Below are positions 36,201-49,789 of a DNA stretch of 64,000 nucleotides, in pieces. The stretch spans positions 14,399,933 to 14,463,932 of the forward strand of contig NC_092023.1 in the NCBI RefSeq assembly GCF_042242105.1, read 5' to 3'. Positions within the stretch are counted from its first letter, which is position 1; the number at the start of each line of letters is the position of its first letter. The stretch is from Pempheris klunzingeri. Its lineage: Eukaryota; Chordata; Actinopteri; Acropomatiformes; Pempheridae. The position numbers and the translations under genes are program-made. A model generated the notes under the pieces. The model searched no databases and was not told the origin of the DNA. It worked only from the letters and a program-made list of their open reading frames with translations.

Positions 36201-39200
36201 CGGTACATGCAGGAATCACCGCCCCCCGGACATACCCAGAACCAGCCGTACTTATTATTCTCTATGGCGTCCAGGAAGTGCTTACACACCTGCAGACAAT
36301 ACAACAGAGTAGACAATGTTACATAACGGGGACTTCCCTCATTGTTCATAATTTATTATCAGAACACACTTACAATTTGTGTTTGTGTTTGTGGTTTCTT
36401 CTTCTCGGCCTCTCCGTGTTTTTTGTTGACCACCTCCTCCAGTTTCTTCTCGTCCCAGTTGTCCATGGTGTCTACACAGAACACAGCAGGCCCAGTCTTC
36501 ATCAATTCAACAAGTTAAGCGTTTCATACAAAATAAAACCCAATCACACATTTGTTTCATATTTCAATGAACAGAAAGAAGAAACACAGGCAAAGGAAAG
36601 TATGCCTACAATTCATGTAACTGTAATATTAAATGCCAAGCAATTCCCAAAACTGTCATAGTTTATAATCAGATGGTCTGACGGCTTAGGGACGATAGTA
36701 ACAAAAATTACAATTTTCATGAAGTAACAATCATAATACGGAAATCACAACATCGCACCGCACTAAGTTGTATTATAATATGTCCTGGTCATTGCACTAC
36801 ACACACACCTTTTTCCAGGTCTTCATCTCTTTCATCCACATAGACACTTCTCTTCTCACATTTCCTCTCCATTGACAAATCATGGCTGAACTTGCACTTG
36901 TCACCTTTAGTGCACTGGCCTTGCTTAAAGAAAGCACACAGCACTGATTTTGGGTCCACGCCTGCAGAAAAGACAGAAGAGGTGAACGATTATTTATCTT
37001 TTCTAGTACACGGGTCAAAGTTAGAATTAACCATCTGTGTGACGTTTACCTTTGCTGACTTTCTGAGCAGCGACAACGGGTTTAAACAGCTCATTGAGCT
37101 CATCCAACTCTTTTTTCTTGTCAGTCTTCTTATTGGTCTTATCTGCGTCAGCAGCCTACAAACAACTGGCAACAATCAGACTTTTTTTCTCTTACAAGTG
37201 TGGCTTTTTCACAGCTGACATTTAAAATGATTTGGTAGAATGAGAACAGAGAAGTAGAGTGACAAACAGCGAGGCTTAGAGACAAAAATTCTGAAAAGAC
37301 AAGACATATGAACACATTGAGAAAAAAAAAACAGATCCTGAAAATGAGCATTGCCTCCTGACCTGTCTGCTACTTTGTTGTCCATATTTGACTTGCTGAG
37401 TGACGTTCTTGATGAACTTCTGCTGCTTGGCCCCTTTCTTGTTCTTCAAGCCAAATGTCTTGTCCTAAGGGAAAAAAGTCAAACAATCATTAGCTTCATA
37501 ATCAGCATCTTGTGAGAATTCCAGGCAGCACGGAGCTTACAGGCCGTTACACAGTGTGATTTTGGGCCACCCCAGATTAAAGTTTCTGAAGCATTGAACA
37601 TGGTGACTCTTCATTACATCCACCAACATGTGATTTAGAGCGCTTGTGACCACAGACAGCCTGAGTCAAAACCCTGACAGTCTCAAATCCAACAATGACT
37701 GCTGATAGTTGATAGATGACCAACGTCTACAAACTGAGATGACACAAACAGTAGACACTAATGGAACAACACCATAACCACCATTAATGAGAAGAGTTTA
37801 GATAAACAACAAAAAAAACTGCTTGTCTTTTGCTGCATTTCCACAGAATGAGGACACGCGTTTATGTTGCATCTCTGCATGCATCTTCTTTTATCGCAAT
37901 TCTATGATTCAAGACATCCATCACACAATCTGACATGCCTCAAAATTCAGATCACGCAGTTTGCAAGATTGCGACTCCTGATTTTAGTAGACTCACCTCG
38001 CACAGTGTGATATGTAATGAACCTGCGTGACTGCTGTGTGTTAGGGGCTGTAAAATTAAGGATGATGCAGCTGTCCTCATCCATAAGTGTGAACACGTTA
38101 ATGGTTAGTAAGAGGTTTCCAGGAGCACACCAGAAGAATAAACACACACCAGCCAAGATTCATTATATCACAGCGACAATCTATCTCAGCAACTGACCAA
38201 GTCTGTAAGGAGTAAAGCGCTGTAATAAATCAGATGTGACAACTGTTTTCCTGTTGGATTGGTCACTGTGCTGATGGCCATAAAAAGATGAATTGTTTCT
38301 AAATCAACTTCTAATTCAGCAAAAAATATTGACAGGCTCTTCTCTAAATTTCCCAGTGCACAGCTTAAATTTTCAGAAAAGAGGTATACTGTTTCATTGT
38401 TAAAAAGCGATCACACTGTAGTTTTTACTGTTGCTTCTGGGGAATAACATGTCAGTCAGGACAACGGTGTGGCTTCCATGAGTTTTCAATAGCTTCTGTA
38501 CAACAGTGGGGGTCTATGGCACAGAGGAATAAACTAGATCAGACTTTGGACACACATACATCTCCTGGGATTTGTAGGCAATGCACCTTTTCCTATTAAG
38601 TAACAGACCACGGATTATGTACAAGGTTGTGTATTTAGTTGCTATCACACTAGTGGGCTGACCCAGTGCTACTACCTGTTGAGAAATTAAGGTGGTGGTT
38701 AATGTAACCAATTCAGGGCAGATAAAACATGCCACTTCATGGATTAGGTCACCTACAATCTAACTCCAACATGCACAGTAATAACCCTTCTGGCACACTA
38801 GCAGTACAATCTGAGTGTGTGTGTGAAACAGCAAAAGGCGGCTAACGCTGACAAGCCGGTTACACTGACAGGGAGATGTGGCACCGTTTTATGGACCAAT
38901 AGCTGCTTTTAAAGGGCGACATTAACAGTACTCTCACCTTTGACAACACACTAAGTTTAAAAACGACTTAGCTTGGCACCGAAACGGACTAAAATCTGGT
39001 CCTTCATCCGTCCTGTTGGGCCGACCACAAACAGGCCCATCAAACCGCGTTTCGATGCCCTTTAGTGTACAAAAACAACCAAGCTAATCATATGAAACAC
39101 TATACAGACCTTATTCTATGGCTCCTAATAGTAGTTGCTGATTTAAGGGACGTATTGTAACCTTAATCTGACAGGTGTGAACTCTTACTGCGGCGGAGAG

Positions 39201-39587
39201 GCCCTGCTAGCAGCTCCACGGCCTCACTAAGATAACGTTACACGCATTTGTCCAAAATAAACATAGCTAGCCTCCTGACAGCTTGCTAATTTGCCCAGGG
39301 TTACATTGTAGTGATTAGTATTTGTGTTAGGAGCCGGCTAACTTAACCACAGCAACTTCTGGACAATTGGGTAACGTTGACAAACACCCAGAGGCCGGTG
39401 TAACTTTTCTGTTCACTTGTGTTAGCTTCTGTCAGCATTGAACGGCAGCGTGCGGTGCTTTAGCTGCTCAGCTAACGCTAAACACCGACAAGCTAACGCG
39501 TGTTAATGTTACCTCGATTATCTTTTCCTTTTTCTTCTCTTGAGTTTTTTTACTTCCCGTGGGCGGGGCGGGTTTCTTCGGAGGCAT
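33260..39587 (-). CDS. zc3h15: CCCH zinc-finger protein 15 (DRG family regulatory protein 1), eleven coding exons
   Basis: Cytosolic partner that stabilises the translation-associated GTPase DRG1 and is itself ribosome-linked. Minus-strand exons: 39587-39513, 37464-37363, 37155-37050, 36961-36809, 36471-36374, 36289-36107, 35299-35219, 35059-34994, 34816-34709, 33807-33672, 33447-33260; 1296 nt, 431 residues, against 426 in human. Start [20 protein letters not shown] is strongly basic. First CCCH finger: C103-x7-C111-x5-C117-x3-H121 in [16 protein letters not shown]. Second: C198-x6-C205-x3-H209 in [19 protein letters not shown]. The following [20 protein letters not shown] and [17 protein letters not shown] blocks are the DFRP region that contacts DRG1. 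The tail is acidic and ends [20 protein letters not shown] before LNTLALED. All introns are GT-AG; exon 7 has the less usual donor AAG|gttgga. Between residues about 375 and 400 there is a Gly/Glu-rich stretch less conserved than the rest. Confidence 0.96.
34950..34975. repeat. (CA)n microsatellite in a zc3h15 intron
   Basis: About 13 CA units, less than 20 bases from the exon-8 donor (GT at 34993-34992 on the minus strand). Confidence 0.85.
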
Positions 39588-39770
39588 GTTGGCTCAAAGA
39601 AAACTGTGTACAAAACGAGCCTACAATAATCTATATGTATTTTTAATCTGGGGTTTCAGATGGGAAGTCCACTCCACATTACCCAGTTGTTGCTAGCACG
39701 GCAACGGCGCGCGTAGGCCACATGTGAGTTGTTGATGTTCGGTGGCGTCATCACGCACCCCGATAAGCAT
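39588..39770 (-). promoter_or_regulatory. zc3h15: zc3h15 5'UTR and promoter region
   Basis: GC-rich DNA immediately upstream of the zc3h15 ATG, with no TATA box. It contains GTTGC and GCAAC as an inverted pair (39689-39705) and the GC-rich GCGCGCG stretch beside it. The transcription start is not resolved. Confidence 0.45.
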
Positions 39771-39779
39771 GGCGGGCAA

Positions 39780-42350
<2,571 letters not shown>

Positions 42351-42361
42351 TTAGCAAAGCA

Positions 42362-42625
42362 CAACAGTCAATCTTCTTCCTGTGGCATCTGAGAAAACTT
42401 GACACCATCCCAGACCAATTTTTCTGAGGCTGTAATCCAAAGCGTCCTGGTATTCAGTCTGTCTCGGCCTCCTCCTGCTTCCAAGGACAAACTGCAGCAC
42501 CTTGTCTGCACTGCTAACTGCTGAGCGGGTCATCGGCTGTCAGCTGCTCCCCATCAAGGAGCTGCACGACACCGGGGGCAAAGAAAAGGGCAGGAAAGAT
42601 TGTCTCCAACCAGGCCCACCTAGAC
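42362..42625 (+). mobile_element. Decayed non-LTR retrotransposon (LINE) fragment, end of the reverse transcriptase frame
   Basis: Plus-strand reading gives QQSIFFLWHLRKLDTI, then after a frameshift VIQSVLVFSLS, KDKLQHLVCTA and AERVIGCQLLPIKELHDT. These resemble, in order, the 'LFFLRxLR', 'ESVLxxSITVWxG', 'KDRxxLQRVVRTA' and 'ERIIGxxLPSLxDLY' blocks of the C-terminal part of fish L2/CR1-type LINE reverse transcriptases. It has frameshifts and stops and is non-functional. The family is inferred from remembered motif order. Confidence 0.5.
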
Positions 42626-43876
42626 AACCTGGGGGAAAAAAAATAAGAAAAATAAGTTTAGTGTACTGCTACATAAAAACCGAGACCTCCCATCGCCTTT
42701 CGCTCTGCACACCACTGACATCTCATCAGTCTATGATGATCCAAGAGTTATTTTGTACTGAATTGGTTGTAATTTTGCCTTTTTTTCTTTTTTTTTTTTG
42801 GCAAAACCTGTCTTGTCTACATTTACTTTAAGTGACAATTTCCTACACTTCCCACAACCCCAAGACAACAAGTGTGAACTCGGTGTATTTAGCTTTGTGC
42901 TTTATGTTAAGGTAATGAGCAATGGCAGCAGCAGGAGCGATAGTGACAGCCAGAAAACACTTTTTTTTTCATCTGAGAAAAGGAAGAATCGCATCCTTTT
43001 ACTGATAACACAACTCGTCTGCTGGATACATTGTACTCCGGTCCCTTGAGGGTACTGTCGGTGAAGAGATTGTTATATATTCCTCCTCTCTAGGTGGATT
43101 TCTCTCTCCCTGTGTGATGGTTGAAAGTCGGTGCAAAATGAAGAGTCTAGGAAGGAGCGCTTTGCTCAATAATCCTGAGGGACTGCCACCAAAACAGGAT
43201 GTTTAGCCTTCTGTTGATGTTTTAAAGACATTTAGTGTTGCATTTGCAGTTCTTTATACTTCTTTGGTGCCATTGTAGTTGAACTGGAAATATCTCCTAA
43301 TAACCACAGCTATCCACAGAAAAACAGAGCACCAAACGACAGGAATTTAGGAGAATTTAAGATACTTTTTCGATTGCTATTTTTAAACAATGATAAACTG
43401 TCCTCAGGAGGATTTTCCTTTAACTAGCTGTCCCATTATTCACCTGCAGAAGAAAAAAATGTCTAGACTCTTTTCACAACTGAATAGAGCTGTTTGTAAA
43501 CCTTATTACTGTCAGTCATAAGTGCTGCCACCCATTCATTTTGGTGGTTGCACCAGCAACACTGATGGCTATTGCAGCATGTTCAGCGATTGACTCCCTG
43601 CAGCTCATGCCTGTCTGTGGTATAAAACTGTGTGATTTTACTTGTATTTCTGTATTTTATGGCGTTCCTACTGTGGTTTTTATTGTGTATTTCAGTTTCA
43701 TTACTTTATTGTTAACTCCATCTGCAAACCGTATTCATCTCATGGGAAGATAAAGAATGAATTGAGCTGCACCGAGTCAGTCAGAGAGGAGTAGAGGGTG
43801 ATGTTGGACTGGCTGATAACTGGTAATGATGGGGACATAAATGAAAAGAAATTGCTCAGTAAAATAATCTCACTAT

Positions 43877-44012
43877 AAGGTCCATTTTGTAACTGTTGTG
43901 GTCCTTAGAACATATCACATTATCTTCATCAGCAGATTAAATCAACTTTGATGAGTCCTTCAGGACGACAAACTTTAGCTAATGAAAATCATTTGTCCAT
44001 AAAATGGACCTT
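43877..44012. mobile_element. Small inverted-repeat element, about 136 bp
   Basis: AAGGTCCATTTTGT at 43877-43890 is matched in inverted orientation by ATAAAATGGACCTT ending at 44012; 13 of 14 arm positions pair. There is no coding capacity and the target duplication is not clear. It could be a MITE or a foldback sequence. Confidence 0.4.
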
Positions 44013-44585
44013 GACCGTAATGATCTAATTTTCTCAGTTTCTGAACCTTGAACCTCAACGTAACATCCACTTCTAATGTTGCAGGTTTTGGTAATTCTTT
44101 AAGAAACTAGAAAAAAGTTATACAAATGTTTCATTAAAAGTTACACACGTTTTTCATATACAGAATTATAAAATGAAAAATGCATCCATCAGAAATCAAA
44201 ATATTCAGCCCGAAGCACTTAAAACGGGACACAGTCTCTGGGATAATAAAACAACAGCAGGCAATGGAGATGCTGTGGTAAATTATAATTTCATCTTTTC
44301 ATAGCCTATCAAGTGTTGGCACATAGAGTACAGTACCTTTTCCATTTTGATTCAGCCATGATGCATCCATGTGAAATAAACATTGATTAGTCTATATTCT
44401 TTATGATGATGGTTGATATTTTGGTCGCAAGCTGCTGATTTAAACTGGCGCGAGCAGCATGCGTAGGTGGACCTCTTCATGACATCATACTTCTGTGCCA
44501 GAGTCAGAAAAATGGTGACAGAAAAATTGCCATTCGTTCATCACAGCTACTAAGGTTGCTGTAAGTCGGCTTGGAGAAATAACAA

Positions 44586-44810
44586 CTCGTGTGATATAAT
44601 CAAAAGCTCCAGAATGGCTACTAAATGGAGCACATGGTGGGCTGTTTTCTCAACTTCTCAAAGGACAAAACAAACATAAGCCAATGCGGATGAGGCATCC
44701 GTAAAGTGCTTTAGAAAACAATGGAAAAATGGAATGATTATAATTCAATGACGACTCTGCAAACTCCATCTGTTGAGGAAGTTCGTGTTATATAATTAAG
44801 AGTTCCAGAG
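44586..44810. repeat. Two diverged copies of a short segment in direct orientation
   Basis: Segments 44586-44614 (containing GTGATATAAT and GCTCCAGA) and 44782-44810 (containing GTTATATAAT and GTTCCAGA) agree at most positions, about 196 bases apart. They are probably parts of an old dispersed or tandem repeat of unknown class. Confidence 0.35.
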
Positions 44811-46197
44811 GATCTAATGAATGAACATTGTAGGCAGATTAGTCATTGCAAAATACAGTAATAGCCCCTTGGACAAGAAAGAGCCAAGTAGAACATACAA
44901 TATGTAGCTGACATGAGGGTGTCCTCTCGTATCAGCTACCAGTCCAGACTAGAAGAATCTCTTCTAGATTAGATTATGTCTGACAGATAACTAAATGTCT
45001 TCACATCAAAAATGTATATGCTGTCTCACTGTCGAATGCAGCTCTCCTTCATTATTGACACCAACAGACACAGTTGAGAATCATGCACCAAAAACAACTG
45101 AGCACCTGCTTAACAGATGGATTTGAGAAAGAGTTTATAAAATGCCGCAGTAAGACGGTGACTTAGAGTAATTACCTTATGAGTCTCTACAAGAAACTTG
45201 TGCTATGTTTGATTTAAATCTGAGGTCTGATTTTGATAGTGGAGTGTTCACAGATTACAAATTGCTAGAGTTAACTAGACTTTTTCACTTAAATAAAAAA
45301 GGAAGATTTTCATTACAAAGTTAGACATCCACCACTTGGAAAAAAATTTATATATATATATATATACTTTTTTTTTTTTTTTACCACTACCAGTGGATGA
45401 TTGCTGGCAGTAAAGCTCAGTATTATTATAGTTAAGAGGCGAGTCACGTTTGCTCAGCAAATTGTTACGATTTAAGGACTTAATACACTGTGTTTCTGAA
45501 ATATTAACAGATGAATTTCAGACAGTAAAGACAAATTTATTGCAGCTTGAAATGAAACCTGTAAATCAGTTTCAGATCCGTAACTGAGGCTCTTGTTATT
45601 GCCAATAAAACAATGCAGATGAACATTTCACCTGCTGTCATTCACAGCTTGTCGGAGCCCTACAGGCATGCCTGCCTTTTAATACATTTTTGTTTTTATT
45701 AAAGCAACATGGAAGATAATTTACACACATAAACTCCAAGTTCAAACTTGAATAAATAAAAGCAAGCATCCTTTTCTGAAGTCCAGTCACGTTCCTGTGT
45801 GAACGACGTGCAGCTCAACTCAAACTATTTTGATTACAGTGGAAATGAACTCTGCTTTAATGATCTGAGTGTTTCAGTTAAGATTTGCAATCAGCTGAAT
45901 GGCTCAATTTAGAACAACTGAAATAAACCAAATAATTAATTTGAGAGCGTTCGAAAAGTTCTAAAAGATTAATTTTTTCAGAGTGGCAAAGAAGTAAATG
46001 ATTCATCAGAGCAGAAGTGGAAGGAGCTTAATGTTGAATGGAAGCAAGCGATTCATTCAGGAGTCAGTTCTATATGAGTCTGAGCCAGTTTCATCCTGAA
46101 GTTAAAAATAGACTCTCTGTGGTTAAAGAAGATCACACACACTCCCGTGCACAGATGCTTGCATGGATGTTAGTACACATAGTGTCTCAAGCACATG

Positions 46198-46416
46198 GAC
46201 ACACACACACACACACACACGCACACAGATATACACACAAATGGGGTTGCAGGAACCTCGAAACACCACAGTTATGTTTTCAAAAATTTCACAAGTTAAA
46301 AAAACTTGCACACACACAGACGGTGTCACACTTTCTGTCACGAGCTCTCTTTTCTGTTCTTTCACTTGCTGACACACAAATACACACACACATGTTCTCT
46401 TACACAATCCCACTCC

Positions 46417-46462
<46 letters not shown>

Positions 46463-46490
46463 AACCCCCACACACACGAAGAGACACACA

Positions 46491-46528
<38 letters not shown>

Positions 46529-46803
46529 CTCTCTCTTGCACTCTGGCTCATGAATTAAAGAGCAGAGCTGGTCCAGGGGGAAGAAATTATTCAGGCAGAT
46601 CTGCTCTCTGACAGAGGAGTGGGAGGGAAGAGAGGAGAGGAGAGGGGAGAGATGGAGAGCGAGGAGAGGGAGGGGAGGCAAAGAAGGGAGGAAAAGAGAG
46701 GAAAAAAGAGGAGAGAGAAAACAGAAGGGAAGAGAAGAAAAAGGCCGTTAATAAGGAATGCACTGATTTGACATAGAGAGGCGATCAAACCCCCAACGGC
46801 ACG

Positions 46804-46855
<52 letters not shown>
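46198..46855. repeat. Dense simple-repeat cluster: (CA)n, (CT)n, purine tract, (GT)n
   Basis: (CA)n at about 46199-46220 and 46423-46457, (CT)n at 46491-46525, a G/A-only-like tract at about 46615-46740, and about 24 GT units at 46805-46853. This accounts for long Thr-His, Ser-Leu and Arg-Glu frames on both strands, none of which is a gene. Confidence 0.93.
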
Positions 46856-46856
<1 letters not shown>

Positions 46857-48109
46857 CGTGACAGTGTGTTTCAGTTCAACTCTGTGTCTCCTCCAAATTG
46901 AGTGTGAGTTATGGATGTATGAATGCGTGTATCAATTTCTTCCAGTGTGTACATGTTCACAGTTTGCATCTATGTGTGTGTGTGTATGTGTGTGTGTGTA
47001 TGTCCAAGCCACTTCTGTGCTATTAAATGACAGCTTCTCTTTCAGTGTAACCTCACATGTTGCTTTAAAACAGGTGATAAAAGATGTTTTCTGTCAAGGT
47101 TCCTTGATGAGGTGCAAATTAAAGACAGACTGATAAACCTGCTGAACATCCATAACCACAGCACACACGTGGGTGTATATGAAAGCTACTACTCTTGTCT
47201 GCTGGTCCAAAATTTGGAACCCAACATGCATAAATAAATTTTCAAAAAAGTAGATCCCAATCCAAAAGGGAGATGAGAACAGTCTGTTCTGGTCTGATTA
47301 GATCCCAGGATAATAGGACCTGATTCAAAACACAGTCAACCCTAACACACCCAATTAGAGACAGAACACCATCAAAGGCAGCCAGCAGTGTGGACTTGAG
47401 TGACATGATATGCTTTAGCGGGGGTACAACAACACAAGTGGCTGTGCTGATGGGGTGTGGTGTTGTTTCGGGTACAGGTAAGACATGGTGTCCTTTTGGA
47501 GGAACAGATGCATGAGTTTGACGGCATTTCAGACCTCAAAAAATCAGTCTGAGCACTGACTGTGATGGCCCTTTGTGGCCTACGAGTCTGCCATGACATG
47601 ACTTAGAAGTTTAAAAAGTTTAGAAATTATTTAATGAAAATATGTTCAGAGAATCAACTCTAAAAGGCAAATAATTACTTTTTCAGGACTTAAAACACAA
47701 AGTTTAGGACTTGACTTCAACACCAAGACCTGAGACTTACTTATTGTGATGTTTCTAATATAAACTGAGGAAACTTGTGTTTGTTAAATATGATTATTTA
47801 TTAACTACCGTAGCAAAGCTCAGGTAATGTGTACATCCACTATTGTGGTGTCTTCTTTTACTAAATCCTACAGTCTAATCAAGATAAGTGTAGCTTACAG
47901 GTAGGAATGCTAGTCGTTGCTTAACTATTCATCCAGTAACTTCAAACTGTTTTCTTTTCCTTTTCCTGGTCTTTTTTTCAGCAGCATAAACAAACATTTT
48001 CTATTTTTCATTCACGAGTGCAATATTTTTTTCCATTTCAATGCATAAGTGTCCATCTTTGATTTCAATGTTTTTTGTTGGTTTGACAAAAGGATACAGC
48101 TCAGTTAAT

Positions 48110-49780
48110 TTGCTTTAAAGATTTGCACGGTAGTCATTCACCAGCAGGTAATTTCCATCCAGGTGGAACGAGCCAGTCCCAACTTTCTGCCATGGCTCGT
48201 CTGCCAGGTCTCCAATTGCTATAGGCTCTTTTGGCCATTTTCCTTTGTGCTTCAGACAGGTCTCAGACAATCATGTCAGTGTCTGCACTGATTCCTGGCT
48301 GATAAATGGCTATTCTGGCCCTTTTCCTGCATTTTTCCATATCAAAGTGCCCCCTTTTTTCTAGCATCTCTGATCTCAGTGACTGAGAATGACATTTCTG
48401 TTCTTTCGTTGACGACACTCAACTCTTCTCTGATGCTGTTATACTGTTGACATTCACCTCCTGTGTCTTTCCCAGTTTCAACTGCAATCTGCTTGCATTT
48501 CATGTCGGACACGGGTAATGATTCAGTGATCAGGTTCATGTTGAGATTCACATCAGTCTCTGTGGAACTCTTATTGTGTGCTTCACCCTGTGTTGTCGCC
48601 CTGGACAGAGCGTCAGCGAGCACAGTGCACCCCGGTGCGTGGATCAGGTTGAAATCACAGCGCTGCTCCTTCATCATCTGTTGTGGTGACATCTCACTGA
48701 GGATTTTCTTGAGGAAGACTCTTTTTCAAGTGGTGCGTGGCGACATTCAGCTACAGTCATCTTTCTTGATGCGCAGGCGACTGGCCTCCAATCCTCTCCA
48801 TGAAACTGTATCAACACAACTCCAATCCCATTTTTTTCTTGGAGTCAGTAAATAACTTTGTCTTCTTGAACAGGTCAAAGAACGTCAGCTCTGTAATGAG
48901 AGTGGTTTTCAGTCTGTCCATTGCTCTTCATGTTTGTAAGTTCGCTTGAACTCATACCTGTTGTGCAACAGCTGTCTCAGGTGCAGGTGTAGGTGTAGGT
49001 GAATGGTAAGCCACCAAACCCACAGAGGATGTTTTGATACTGAACCACTGTTGATTCTACACTAATCCTGTGCATTGGAGTTGATGCGGTGCACCCACTT
49101 AACAAGACCTACATTTTCACATGCTTCATCAGCTAGCAGTGAGTCATGTCTGTGTGGAACTACCACAAACATAAAGTAGTGTACTTCTGATTTAACTCTC
49201 ACTTTGAGTCAGCACATGCCTTTGGTGTAGAAGAGTTGTCTATTGTAGGCTTTTAGTGCAGTAAAATTTGGATGGCTTTACCTTCACGGCTGATATGCTG
49301 AGCTCAGTCATCAAATCGGCCTTTGCTCCTGTGTCCAGTTTGAGAGGAGTGACAGCTCTTGACTGTTCAGTCCCTTTAGGCTTGAAATCTTCCTGCACTA
49401 CCGTGCCCACAAAGAATGAATCACAGAGCAGTTTCCTCCACAGCATGCACACATTCGCCTCTGTTTGGACAAACATTGTGTTGTGTAGGTGTTTTGTCCT
49501 TTACACTTGTTTCAAACTTTGCCGTTGGCCGGGCATTGTTTTGGTGCATGTTGAGTGCCACATCTTTGACAATTGAAAGTTTTTGACTCTTTTTGCTTTT
49601 TAGCCTGCAATGCTCTCTGTTTCTGTATCCAGACATTGTGACTACTGCTGTGTTGTCTTTGTCAGTGTCCCTCCTGCCATCATCAAGTTTTCACAGCTCC
49701 AGTTAAGGTTAAGTTCAATCTCTCATAGCAAACTCTATGTCACTCTTGTTCTATTCATTTTAAGCACACGTTAATAACAG
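48110..49780 (-). mobile_element. Decayed Ty3/Gypsy LTR retrotransposon body, internally deleted
   Basis: On the minus strand, 5' to 3', the remnants come in Gypsy order. A cysteine-rich zinc-knuckle-like piece of gag lies at about 49.6-49.5 kb. A retropepsin-like LDTGAKADLMTE follows at about 49.35 kb. RNase H-like blocks are at about 48.82-48.58 kb, including CDFNLIHAPG and LADALSRAT. Integrase-like EPWQKVGTGSFHLDGNYLLV lies at about 48.2 kb. Only some 0.4-0.5 kb separates the protease from RNase H, too little for a complete reverse transcriptase, so that domain is largely lost. Stops and frameshifts are frequent. No flanking LTRs were recognised. Confidence 0.75.
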
Positions 49781-49789
49781 ATCATTGAA

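Noticed and set aside
46038..46681. Long frames on both strands (up to 171 codons)
   Set aside because: They are Thr-His, Val-Cys, Ser-Leu and Arg-Glu translations of the CA and CT repeats.
47372..47599. Minus-strand frame with several cysteines
   Set aside because: Cysteine spacing does not fit a known finger and there are no flanking coding blocks.
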